64,000 nucleotides of DNA from Phascolarctos cinereus (GCF_002099425.1 NW_018343955.1:17216501-17280500), one strand, 5' to 3'; positions 1-10,599 are shown, counted from the first letter of the stretch. Program-made: numbers and translations. Notes: generated by a model not told the origin, from the letters alone.

Positions 1-371
1 CTAGAAAATGTTTATTTAGATTCATTATTCAGATTTTAATAAATAAAGTTTCTTTCTTTGCCTCTTTTAAATGCAAACTATTCTCACACATGAAGCATCA
101 CTCAACATCTTTTACAGGGTGAGTTAAGACTTTATATTTGCATAAAAGTTAATTTTCTGTCTCAAATTGCTTATATACCTTAAGAAAGTTGTGCGTATGT
201 AGCTTTTATTAACACGTTTCTTTTCCTAGTCCTTTAAATATCAAAAATTTTAGTTATAACAATAGCAATATCTCACATTCTTTGGCAGTTAATAGAAATG
301 TTTTCCTTTACACCAAATAATTTTTCTGCCCCTTTCACCATGAAACTATTCCATCTATCTTAAAAAGGCAT

Positions 372-546
372 TGTACCTAACACCTGCATTTATTTTGTAT
401 GTGCTTATGTGAGCACATGACTTCTTCCTTCACTATGCATAAGCTCCCTGAAGACAGGCACTATTTCATTGTTTTTGTTTGTTTTATACCCCCAATGCCT
501 AGCACACTTATCTAACACAGCTTAATAAATGCTTGTTGATTGATTG
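372..546 (+). repeat. L2 LINE 3' end
   Basis: Ends in the typical L2 3' text: a 'gctccctgaagacaggcact' block, then 'cctagcac', then 'ttaataaatgcttgttgatt'. This is the untranslated tail of a 5'-truncated, old L2 copy. Nothing coding remains. Confidence 0.85.
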
Positions 547-1272
547 TCTGGTTTCTGTTTTCAATAATATTTTAGGGGGAAGTGAAATGAGTAGCAAGAC
601 AAAATAAGCAGGGCTCTAACAATGTCGTTTTTGACAGGAGAGAAGGAAGTTCATAGAAACTAGAGAAAACTCATTCAGCAAACCTTTGTTGGGAGGCTTT
701 AATATACAAATAGCTCTTTCCAGTGCTTTCTGGAAAACATGTGTTCCTTTACTTCATAGAGTTCCCAGTTTAATAAGTGAAAAAAAAACACTCAAACAAA
801 TAGCTACAACCAACACTATAACCAAAGTGAAAATGCAGTAAGAGAGGGACAAAAAATCCAAAAGAAATTCAGAGAAGAAAAAGATTATTTCCTGCAATGG
901 GGCAGGAAGCAATGTTTTAAAACTACTGATATTAATCACTGATCACAATATTTTGACAGGAATCTTACTACAAAAGCTGGTAAGAATTGCAGAAGGTACA
1001 ATATACAAAACTATGTAACCTAAAGGTGCATGTAAAATGGTTGAAATCACAAAATATGATTGATAAGCATAGTAGAAAGGATGTATCTTACATTTCTCCA
1101 TAGAAAAAAAGTTTTTATTTGAAAGGCTATGATTTTCTCTTTAATGACTTTCAAAGTTATTGCATATTAGGTAACTTATTGAAATTCAGGGAAATAGTCT
1201 GTTTCGGTGGGATCTGAGTTTTCATCCTTAGTATGTACATAGAGGAAAATTAAAATGATAATGAGACTGAGT
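547..1272. other. unassigned AT-rich sequence
   Basis: No repeat family, RNA or convincing coding frame recognised. The only open frame (754-939, minus) is short, hydrophobic and low in complexity, and is most simply chance. The first 370 bases of the window are likewise unassigned. Confidence 0.5.
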
Positions 1273-1381
1273 CACAAGTATGCTGGTAAATGTTAGCAAT
1301 CAGCTTTCTGAAAAAAAAAGGTATAAATGACACATTTTTAAGTTTAATCTACATTATTAATATTTTCTTAAGTCTCTAGAT

Positions 1382-1470
1382 CACAGATGAGCAAACTTCA
1401 GCTTGAGGGTGAAATCTAGCCATTTTCTTGTTTTTGTACGGCCCGCAAGGAATAGTTTGCAGATCTCTTG
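1382..1470. mobile_element. short hAT-type MITE inserted in the element above
   Basis: About 90 bases absent from the sister copy at 11.7 kb. The ends are inverted: CACAGATGAGCAAACT at the left, and CAAGAGATCTGCAAACT on the complement of the right end. The internal 'tacggcccgcaagg' block recalls Charlie-type hAT MITEs (gcaaactacggcccgc...). The flanks share 'tctaga' (ending 1380 and starting 1471), a plausible decayed target duplication. Confidence 0.6.
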
Positions 1471-1530
1471 TCTAGACAATAAACAAAACAACAAATCAAT
1501 CCCTGATTTATAGCATTTGTCAGTTTCCTG

Positions 1531-2427
1531 GCTGGCTGCTGTCCTTCATTCTCAAAGAAAATGAAGATGACATCACTATGTTGGAGTCAAAGCACACTCT
1601 GTCCCACTGTGGCTGATCAGACCAATATGAGCTTCGAATGCTCTACCACAGTTCAGGCACAAATAGTCCATATGAATATTTGGGGTGGAGATGTTTCTAA
1701 ATGTGTGCATCTCACCTTTCTTTTGAGCTACTGCAATTCTGCTTCACACATAGAGCACAGTGCCTTCTTTGATGCAGGCATCTCCCAGGCCATGCAATCA
1801 ATTCCCAAGTTCTTCAGACAGACCTTGAGAGTGTCCCTTTCTTGCTTCTTCTAACTGCCAAGTGACTTCCTTGCATGATAATAAAATAATTTTTAGGCAA
1901 ATGTATGTTTAGCATTCAAACAACATGGCCAGCCCATTGGAGTTGCTCTCTCTGCAGTAGAATTGAATGCTTAGCAGTTAAGCTCGAATATGGATTGATT
2001 CTCTGTTGTTTGTGCTAATTTTGGCCTAACAACATGAAGAAAACACCAGTTCTCCATCAGCCAATACCACACCTTCCATATGTGGAATTGCTGGCTTCAT
2101 CAAATGGAGAAGTTTTGGATGCTGTGAATAAGTTCACTTTCTTGGCAGTATACTTTTCAGGGATGTACACACTGATAATGAAGTTGGCACATGCATTGCC
2201 AGAGCTACCTCAGTGTTTGGGAGGCTCTGAAGGAAAGTGTAGGAGAGAAGAGGTATTAGACTAACTGCTAAACTGAGTCTACAGAGCCATTGCACTGAAC
2301 TCATTGTATGCCGGTGAAACCAGCAACATTCCAGGAAACTGAATTACTTCCTTTTGAATTGTCTTAGGAATATTCTGAAGATTACCTGTCAGGATAAGGC
2401 ACTAGACACTGAGGTCATTTCTTGTGC
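1531..2427 (-). mobile_element. non-LTR LINE fragment with inverted 5' part (twin-primed)
   Basis: 1531 to about 1855 read on the minus strand gives the 3' end of a LINE. It encodes the stretch before the C-terminal zinc finger (like KKRxKDTLK), then a CLNCGRAF-x-IGLISH finger, then the tail 'tttgagaatgaaggacagc'. From about 1880 to 2427 the same family reads on the plus strand and encodes the reverse-transcriptase C-terminal part: FT-LGS-L, then DVHTDNEVGT, GIRLTAKL, and RKLNYFLLNCLR. The two parts are adjacent in the intact element apart from about 50 codons. This arrangement, an inverted upstream piece with a small loss at the junction, is the known product of twin priming. Flanking 10-mers 'cagtttcctg' (1521-1530) and 'caatttccta' (2428-2437) look like the target duplication. 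The LINE clade is not resolved; it is not L1, L2 or CR1. Confidence 0.8.
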
Positions 2428-2507
2428 CAATTTCCTAAATATTAATACTCACACTAAAAACTATTAATTGTCCTGAGCAAGTCTAAGTCAGCTCCAGCAT
2501 ACCATGT

Positions 2508-3660
2508 GACTGAAGCAGGATTGCCCACATACTTCCTTATTTGTATGCTTTCTGCAGACCTCTTTAAAAAATACATATCAAATATGACAGAAAGAGAATA
2601 TGAAAGGGGGAAAGGGAGTATGTATTGGGAGTGTTCATTCTGTGTCTAGTGATTGCTCATATTATCCTAACAATTAGAGGAAAGGACACACATATTTGAA
2701 GTATATCAGAAAAATTAAAGCAAGAGTCAATGAAACAAATTACAAAACCATAAAAATGGAAGGTGGGAAATAAAAGATTAATGAAGATGTAAAAGTGGAT
2801 GGGGGTCATTAAGATTTCTTTCTGGGTAATCTGGATACTTTGGAGACCATGGAGATCATGGAGGCAAAGAGAGGGGCCCTATATTTTTCCTCTCTTGGCA
2901 TGAGTGACTCCCCTTTAGAACTTATCTCCATTTTGGTATAGATTAAGCAAGTCTTTGTGTCTGAGTTTGTCCCCCTTCCAGTGTGCTCTGTAAACCTAAC
3001 CATTGAAAAAGTAGGTTATCCCAGACAGCCATAAAAGAAACAAATGTCTTTGCCCCCATACAAGGCTAACCTCAGAGAAAACTTTGTCCTAGCATCAAGG
3101 ACAAATATACTTAAGTCTATAAAAATTCTTCTGTCTTTCTTATTCAAGAATTATCCAGGATACCTGGAAAATATCATTAGAAAATAGTTTAAGTAGTCAG
3201 TTTCTTCATGTTCTTAAGTAGTCAGTTTTCTAGTGTTCTATTAGTGCTTACGACTTCTCTCGTCTGGGTATGGTCTCAATAGGAAACATTTTTGTGGCCT
3301 CGTGGGCCAACAGAGTAAACTTGAACAAACTTATAATCTGCCACTGGAGAAAAGAGTTGATGGCAGAGTTGATGAAATAATTCTTCATCGACCTTTTCAG
3401 TTTTCTGTGTACTTGAATATAAAGAAAGCAGAAAACCACAACAATCTCCAACTAACCATGGTGAAAGACTGAAGGGAAAGGAATACTCTCCCAAACATGA
3501 GACTTTGAAAAAAAATTATTTTGAACCTAAAAAATAAAATAAGCGGTTCCTTAACATATTAGAATTTTAAAAAAAGATGATTGCCTACAACACAGCTAAT
3601 CTATAGTATACAACTTGCTATTCCTTTTAAACACATAACTTTTTTTTTCTCTTCACTGGT
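2508..3660. other. unassigned sequence
   Basis: No repeat family or gene recognised on either strand. Open frames of 60-72 codons (2809-3003, 3248-3494, minus strand) overlap each other in different frames and lack any domain signature. 3573-3660 shows weak resemblance to 3797-3870 (both start 'aaaaagatgattgc'), possibly a local duplication. Confidence 0.5.
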
Positions 3661-3671
3661 GCTGCAAATAA

Positions 3672-3722
3672 TATATCTACTCTATTCTACTGCTCTATCT
3701 TTCTATTTCTTAGCAAGCACAA
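3672..3722 (-). mobile_element. L1 ORF2 fragment
   Basis: The text 'tctactctattctactg' followed by 'ctatctttctatttcttagc' is the complement of a familiar L1 ORF2 segment. It is about 84% like 7938-7980, by eye over about 43 bases. It is very short, so the call rests mainly on the second copy. Confidence 0.55.
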
Positions 3723-3868
3723 AGAAGGTATTTTTAAAATTTACTTTATTTTTAATTTATAGAAGAAAATAAGCTTTTCATAATATAGCTTAATAAAAAG
3801 ATGATTGCACATAAAATAAAAATTTATTATGTACAACTTGTATGTTGTGAATATATGATAAAGTTATC

Positions 3869-5760
3869 TTTTTTTTAGTATTTTCCCAATTACATGTCAA
3901 AACAACTTTAGCATTCATTTTTACAAGATTTTTAGCTCCAAATTTTTCTCCCTCCCTTCTTTCCCATTCCCTTTGCCAAAAATGGTGGGCAATTTGATAT
4001 AGGTTATGCATGTGCTATCTTGTTAAACATTTCCATATTCGTAACAGGTATGTTTCTTATAAACAATCCATTGCAGGATTCTGGTTTTGGATCCCCTCTG
4101 CAATCTGCTTATATTTTACGGGAGAGTTCATCCCATTCACATTCAGTTATGATTATTAACTGTATTTCCCTCTATCCTATTTCTCTTCATGTTTATCTCT
4201 CTCTCTCCTTTTACCTTTTCCCTCCTTGACAGTGTTTTGCTTGTGTCTACCACCTGCCCTGGTCTGCCCTCTCTTCTGTCAGACCCCACACACACTTTAC
4301 TTAATCTCCTCCTGTCCTACTTTCCCATCAGGTAAGATAGATTTCTATATTCAACTGGTTGCATATATTATTCCCTCTTTGAGCCAATACTGATGAGAGC
4401 AAGATTCAAGCAATATACATTGCTCTCCCCTCCCATCTTTTCTTCTACTGTAATAGATTTTTCAAGCCTCTTCATGTGAAACAGTTTACCCCATTCTGCC
4501 TTGCTTCTGTACCCAGTGTACTCCTTCATCATCCCTTAGTTATTTCTTTAGTCATTCCCTCAAGTTCACTTTATTTCCTTCTAGCTGTGCTATACAAATT
4601 TTAAGAATTATATTATCTTCCCATTCAGGGATGTAAACAGTTCAGCTCCATTGAATTCCTTATGCTTTCTTTTCTCTTAGATTGATATTGGAGATTAAAT
4701 TTTTTGTTCAATTCTGCTCTTTTCTTTGTGAAAGCTTTAAATCCTTCTATTTCATTGAATGACCATTTTCTCCTTGATGTATTATGCTTAATTTCACTGG
4801 GAAGGTGATTCTTGGTTGTAGTCCTAGCTCATTTGCCTTCCAGAATATGTTCCATGATCCACAATCCTTTAAGGTTCCAGCTGGTAAGTCCTGTGTGATC
4901 CTGATTTTGGCTTACCAGTGTTTGAATTGTTTCTTTCCAGAGTATTTTTTCCATGACCTAATAGTTCTGTAATTTGACTATAATGTTCCTTGGAGTATTT
5001 ATTTTTGGATCTCTTTCCTGAGGTGATCAATGAATTCTTTCTATGCCTATTTTGCCCTCTGGTTCCAGGGCAATTTTCCTTGATAATTTCTTGAAAGATA
5101 CTGTCTAGATCCTACTTTTGATTATAGCTTTCAGGCAGTCTAATGATTCTGACTTTGCCTCTCCTGGATTTGTTTTCAAGATCAATTGTTTCTGCCATGA
5201 GGTATTTTACATTTTCTTCATTTTTTTTCATTCTTTTGAATTTGGTTGATTTATTCTTGATGCCTAACAGAGTCCTTGGCTTTCACTTGCCCAATTTCAA
5301 CTTTTTGGAATTGTTTTCCTCAATTAGCTTTTGTACTTCCTTTTCCATTTGACGAATTGTACTTTTCAGGGAGTTGCTTTCTTCAGTGGATTTTTGTATC
5401 TCTTTTTCCATTTGGTCAATTCTACTTTTTAAGCAGTTGTTTTATTTTTCCAAGCTGTGGAATCTTTCTTCATAATTCTCTTGCATCACTCTCATTTCTT
5501 TTCCCAATTTTTCTTCTACCTCTTTTATATGATTTTTAAGCTCCTTTTTGAGCTCTTCTGTGAGTTCTCTCTGGGCCTGAGATCACTTCCCATGTTTCTG
5601 TGGACTTTTGTCCATAGTTGTTTTGACATTGTTGTCCTTTTCTAAATTTGTGTTGTGATCCTCCCTGTCATCATAATAACTTTCCGTGGTCAGGTTTTTT
5701 TTGTTCATTTTTTGCTCATCTTTTTTTTTGACCTTTTCCCTTTTCCTTTAAATTTTAGCT
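3869..5760 (-). mobile_element. L1/HAL1-like element A (ORF1 unit with L1 3' end)
   Basis: 3869-4045 is the complement of the L1 3' terminus also present at 43.5 kb and 45.1 kb (GGAAATGTTTAACA..., purine-rich run, then CATGTAATTGGGAAAATA). Reading on up the minus strand there is no reverse transcriptase. Instead comes a long 3' region and then ORF1-like text at about 4690-5660: the C-terminal domain, the 'DLENKS' type motif near 5165, and a coiled-coil-coding region of repeated 'ttccatttg...aattctactttt' units. ORF1 followed directly by an L1 3' end is the structure of half-L1 (HAL1) elements. Many stops; a dead copy. Confidence 0.75.
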
Positions 5761-6176
5761 CTGCTCCTAGGGTGGGGTTTTGCCCATAGGTTTTTTGACA
5801 TCGTTGTCCTCTTCTGAGTCTCCCTGCTCACCTCCCCTCACTCCCAATCTAAATTCACACACTCCCCTAAAAGTCTCTCCCTCACCCTGTCCTCCAGATT
5901 TTTTCACCTCTCTACATGTTCAGAAGACTTCTACACCCTTCCAAATGTACAAGTTGTTTCCTCTTCAACCCAAATGAGAGTAAGGTTCCAATACTATCAG
6001 TCCTCTACCCCCACCTGCATATTCTGTACTACTTCTTCCTTTCACATCCCATTTTATAATATAATTGTTCTTTTTTACCTTTTCCTATCCAATATTTTTT
6101 AGAATCACCCCATCATACACAACTGAAACTTTCCTTTCAAACTAGCTAAGTAATGATGACAGTTTTAAGAATACTT
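5761..6176. repeat. probable 5' region of element A, with local duplication
   Basis: Pyrimidine-rich. 5762-5817 repeats the pattern of 5597-5645 ('cata-gtt-ttttgacat-gttgtcct-ttct'), so a short segment of the ORF1 N-terminal region seems duplicated about 165 bases apart. The rest is not assigned. Confidence 0.45.
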
Positions 6177-6178
6177 AT

Positions 6179-6233
<55 letters not shown>

Positions 6234-6262
6234 ATATATATAAAATACATACATATACATAC
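6177..6262. repeat. (TA)n(TG)n microsatellite
   Basis: A run of TA units followed by about 15 TG units and a short ATAC/TATA trail. It lies at the boundary between elements A and B. Confidence 0.95.
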
Positions 6263-6289
6263 GATAAGTAAACAATTTGACTATAATGA

Positions 6290-7930
6290 GTGCCTTATAA
6301 TTAGTCCTGATGTTCTTTATATTTCTTTTGGATCTCTTATATCAAAATATCCATTGAATTTTGGTCTTTTTGTTACAAATAATGAAAATCTTTCAGTTAA
6401 GCGTTCTTTTTTTTCATTCTTAATTACACTAAATTTTGCTGGGTACGTTATTCTTGGTGGCAACCGCAGCTCTTTTGTTATTTGAAATATAATGATCCAA
6501 GTTCTTTTAAAGTAGAAGCTGCTAGGTCTTGTGAAATTCTAACTGTGCTTTTGTGGTATTTAAATTGGGTTTTTTTCCCTTGTTGTTTGTAATATTTTCT
6601 CCTTAACTTAGGAGTTCTAAAACTTGGCTATGATATTCCTGTGAGTTTTCCTCCTGGAATTCCTTTCAGATGGTGAATGGTAGATTTTTTTTATATATTT
6701 CTACTTTACCTTCTTATTCTAGAACTTCAGGACAATTTTCATTAATAATTTCTTGTAATATTGTATCCAGATTCTTTTTTTTGTTGTTATAACTTTCAGG
6801 TAGTCTGACAATTCTTATTCTGTCTCTCCTTGATCTGTCCTCTGGATCAATTGTTTTTCTAATGAGATGTTTCAGATTCTCTTCTTTTTTCTAGTCTTAT
6901 TATTTCTTGTTGTCATAACGTCATTCAATTCCTCTTGCCCATTCTAGTTTTCAAGTAATTATTTTCTTCCTTAAGATTCTGCACCCCTTTTTCTAATTTG
7001 TTAACTTCATTTTCATAATTTTCTTGGATTGCTCTTCTTTTTTTCCTTTTTTTCCTTATTTCCTTTCTCCTATTTGACTTTTGAATTCCTTTTTAAGTTC
7101 TTACAAGAACTCTTTGAGGGTTTGTGACCATTTGACGTTACTTTTTGGGGTAGGAGTGGCTATTTTTTTTAGCTCACTATCTTTTTCTGAATATGAATTC
7201 AGATCTTCCTTTACACCAACATAGCAAAGGGTTGGATTTGTTTTCTTTTGTTCATTTTTCTTTTGCTTTATTTTGCTTTTAGCAGCTTATTGTCATAATC
7301 AAGTTTTATGTTGTAGTTTTAAGTAATATTGCTCTAGGCCTCGGATTCTCTTTACTATTATTTTCTGAATTCATCTGGGGACTTGACCTCAGGTACCCCT
7401 CTCCTAAGTCATAGATAAGGCCCCCTTCTACTCTGTCCCCAAAATATTCTTGCTTCCTGAGGTACTGCACTCACTTAGTGAGTGCTCACTCCTCCTTGCC
7501 CACATCCACTGCCAGGGATCATGTCTAGTCTGTGCCATTAGGCCTAACCTCCAGAAACAGTGGGTGTCCTTCATTCTTCCCCCACTTAGCTGTCTGCTAT
7601 TCTTCAGACAAAAGTCTATGAGGTAAAAGTTTGTGAGGTGAAAGTTCCGGAGGCTTCCCTTGCTTCCTAACTGAGCTACCCAAGGACCTGCTGTTTGTTG
7701 ATTCAGTGGAGTAGGCCTGAAGATGTCTTCACTTCACTCAGGCCAAACTTCAGCCCCTAGAGGCCCTATCTTTCCTGAAATCCTCTCAGTTTATTTTGAG
7801 AGAAAATTTCTTTACTTCCTTATTTTTTGCTGCTCTGTGTTCATTTTTCGGAGATTTTCTGTCTGCTTGTGGAGGAAATGTGGAGAGCCTGGAAACTTCT
7901 GACCTACTCCACCATCTTCCCAGAATCCCC
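6290..7930 (-). mobile_element. L1/HAL1-like element B with complete 5' end
   Basis: Minus-strand L1/HAL1 copy. The right edge reads GGGGATTCTGGGAAGATGGT on the minus strand, matching the start I know for marsupial L1-family 5' UTRs. The 5' UTR covers roughly 7370-7930, and the ORF1 coiled coil and RRM/C-terminal region run from about 7130 down to 6300. ORF1 is heavily broken. The copy stops near 6290 beside the microsatellite, so it lacks the L1 3' end. Confidence 0.75.
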
Positions 7931-8085
7931 AGAGTATGTCTACTCTGTTCTACTGATCTACCTTTCTGCTTCTAAGCTAGAACCAGATAGTTTTGATAAT
8001 TACTCCTTTGTTTTACAGCTTAAGATCTGGTACTGCTAAACTTCCTTCCTTTGTATTTTTTATTAATTCTTTTGATATTCTTTTG
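7931..8085 (-). mobile_element. L1 ORF2 fragment
   Basis: The complement encodes a stretch familiar from L1 ORF2 (text such as 'agaaccagatagttttgat' and 'cttaagatctggtactgcta'). It directly abuts the 5' end of element B, so B may have inserted into this older L1. Confidence 0.7.
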
Positions 8086-8204
8086 AAATCAAAAAAAGTC
8101 AAGCTTCAAAAAGAAATGGTTAAAAAGATAACAGAGTAAAGGTAAAAAGTCAAACATTAAAAGAGAAAGCATGAAAATATCAGTCAGGGAAATATCAAAG
8201 TTTA

Positions 8205-8425
8205 CTCCTAGAATCATACAATTTTAGGACTGAAAGAGACTTTAGACGTGTGTTAATCCCACTTACTCCTTTTTAAGAAACTATAGGTTAGAGAGGTCAA
8301 GTGCCCAAGGTACCACAAGTGATTTGGTGGCAGTTCAAGCTCTGATTTTGGTCTCTGAACTCCTAGGACAATCTCCTGAGCCTCATTCTAGCCTGATTTA
8401 TAGGACAAAATAATGTTGTTCTTGA
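8205..8425 (-). repeat. MIR SINE
   Basis: The plus strand shows the antisense MIR pattern: 'agaatcatacaattttagga', then 'agaaactataggttagagag', 'aagtgcccaaggtaccac', 'gcagttcaagctctgat'. Diverged, about 220 bases. Confidence 0.75.
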
Positions 8426-8689
8426 GGATGAAGATATTAAAAAGTGTTAAGAGGCCAGCACAGTAAATAGAAAAACTGGGGGAAAGCAAAGATGTGACAT
8501 AGAATGCTTCGCAAAATTTCTGATTAGCTGATATAAAGTTCTAGGATACCAAAGCAACGTCAGTCCAATAGAAGGGTAAAGGAGACCATTGTAGCATGGG
8601 TTTTTAAATATATCAGAGTAAAAATCTTTTAGAGTTGGAGGACAGATGGGAGAAGTAGATACAAAGACAAGTTTACAGGAACTTCCACG

Positions 8690-10545
8690 ATAACAGACTT
8701 TTCTTTTCCATTTTTTTTGTGAGATAATTTACTTCATTCTACCTCTCCCTTTCTTCTTCTCCAATATAATCCTCTCTCATCCCTTAATTTTATTCTCCAG
8801 ATATGACCCCTTAATCTTCAACTCACCCTGTGCCCTCTATCTATCTATCTATATATACATACATATAATTTTTTTCCTCCAACTACCCTAATACTGACAA
8901 AGGTCTCATGAGTTATAAATATCATCTTTCCATGCAGGAATGTAAACAATTCAATCTTAATAAGTCTCTTATGGTTTCTCTTTCCCATTTATCTCTTCAC
9001 GTTCCACTTGAGTCCTGTATTTGAAAGTCAAATTTTCTATTCAGCTCTGGTCTTTTCATCAGGAATGCTTGAAAGTCCTCTATTTCACTGAATGACATTT
9101 GTTCCCCTGAAGAATTATACTCAGTTTTGCTGGGTAGGTGATTCTTGGTTGTATTCCTATCTCCTTTGCCCTCAGGAATATTATATTCCATGCCCTATGG
9201 TCCTTTAATGTAGAAGCTGCTAAATCCTGTGTTATCCTGATTGGTTTCCACAGTACTTGAATTGTTTCCTTCTGGCAGCTTGTAATATTTTCTCCTTGAC
9301 CTGGGAACTCTGGAATTTGGCTACAATATTTCTAGGAGTTTTCCTTTGGGGATCTCTTTCAGGAGGAGATCTGTGGATTCTTTCAATTTCTATTTTGCCC
9401 TCTGGTTCTACTATATCAGGGCAGTTTTCTTTTGATAATTTCTTGAAAGATGATGTCTAGGCTTTTTTTTTTTTTGATCATGGCTTTCAGATAGTCCAAT
9501 AGTTTTTAAATTCTCTCTCCTGGATCTATTTTCCAGGTCAGTTGTTTTTCCAATGAGATATTTCACATTGTTTTCTAATTTTTCATTCTTTTGGATTTGT
9601 TTTACAGTGTCTTGATTTCTCATAAAGTCACTGTCTTCCAATTGCTCTATTCTAATTTTTAAGGAAGTATTTTCTTCAGTAATCTTTTGGACTTCCTTTT
9701 CCATTTGGCCAATTTTTCTTTTTAGGGCATTCTTCTCCTCATTAGCTTTTTGGACCTCTTTTTCCATTTGGGTTAGGCTATTTTTTAAGGTGTTATTTTC
9801 ATCAGTATTTTTTTGAGTCTGCTTTAGCCAGCTGTTGACTTGTTTTTCATGATTTTCTTGCATCATTCTCATTTCTCTTCCCAGTTTTTCCTCTACTTCC
9901 CTTACTTGCTTCTCAAAATCCCTTTTGAGCTCTTCCAAGGCCTGGGACTGATTCATATTTTTCTTGGAGGCTTTGGATGGAGGAGCTTTGACTTTATTGT
10001 CTTCTTCTGGTTGTACATTTGATCTTCTTTTTCACCAAAGTATGATAATATAGTCTGACTCTTTTTTTGAGGTTTGTTCATGATCCCAGCCAATTACTTG
10101 AGTTTTAAACTCTTTGTTAAGGTAAGAGTCTGCTTCCAATGTGGAGAATGTACTGTCCCAAGCTTCAGGGGTTTGTACAGCTGTTTTCAGAGATACTTGT
10201 AGGGACCTGTAAATTTTCAGTTCTTCCAAGGTGGTATGATAAGGGGCGAGGTGTTTACTCTTTTCCTGGCCTGTGACCACAAGTACTCCTTTCTGTCCTG
10301 TAACCATGAGGTCTGCACATTCACAGAACCTTACCAGCCTCTTGTTTTGATGCTTTGCTGAGTCTGTGATCTCACCAGTGAGAAGGGTCTTCCCTCCAGC
10401 AATGCAGGTCCAAAGACTTCACTTCCTCTGGGATTCTCATCCAAGTCTTCTGGTAAATCACCTTACCACAGCTGAAGAAGCAGAGATATAGGTCAGCTGA
10501 GACCATATCTAGCTAGCAACACAGTGCCCAAATGGACCAAATGGA
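8690..10545 (-). mobile_element. L1/HAL1-like element C with a long ORF1 remnant
   Basis: This is the youngest-looking of three neighbouring minus-strand ORF1 units. From right to left on the minus strand it shows 5' UTR (about 10545-10020), ORF1 (about 9990-9000) and a 3' region. ORF1 is open for 181 codons (9956-9411). It starts MNQSQALEELKRDF, has heptad-repeat coiled coil (repeated QMEKEVQK units) for about 130 residues, then the hallmark L1 ORF1 motif DLENRSRRENLKTIGL. A frame break follows at the T run near 9466-9477. The C-terminal end survives in another frame at 9191-8997 (AFLMKRPELNRKFDF). No reverse transcriptase is present, as in HAL1. Confidence 0.85.
9411..9956 (-). pseudogene. 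L1/HAL1 ORF1p remnant (coiled coil plus start of RRM)
   Basis: A 181-codon open frame within element C. L1 ORF1 proteins are RNA-binding nucleic-acid chaperones that form trimers through an N-terminal coiled coil. Residues 1-30 are charged. Residues about 30-150 are coiled coil, including two near-identical QMEKEVQK repeats. Residues 155-170 carry LENRSRRENLKTIGL, the start of the RNA-binding domain. The domain is cut off after residue 181 by a frame break, so no working protein is expected. The frame probably stayed open by chance and relative youth. Confidence 0.8.
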
Positions 10546-10599
10546 ATGTTTATTTTCAGTACTTTCAAATTTACATTGTCTAGCTTTTGCCTTTTTCAT

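Larger units (their letters stand above)
1273..2507. mobile_element. small hAT-like DNA element, copy 1, interrupted by a LINE
   Basis: The left part (1273-1520) and right part (2438-2507) align with the uninterrupted copy at 11671-11913. Shared blocks include 'aagtttaatct', 'acaaaacaacaaatcaat' and the closing 'agcata' text. Relative to that copy this one carries two extra inserts: a short hAT MITE at 1382-1470 and a LINE at 1531-2427. The copy is diverged, so its terminal repeats (CACAAGTATG on the left) are degraded. Confidence 0.75.
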
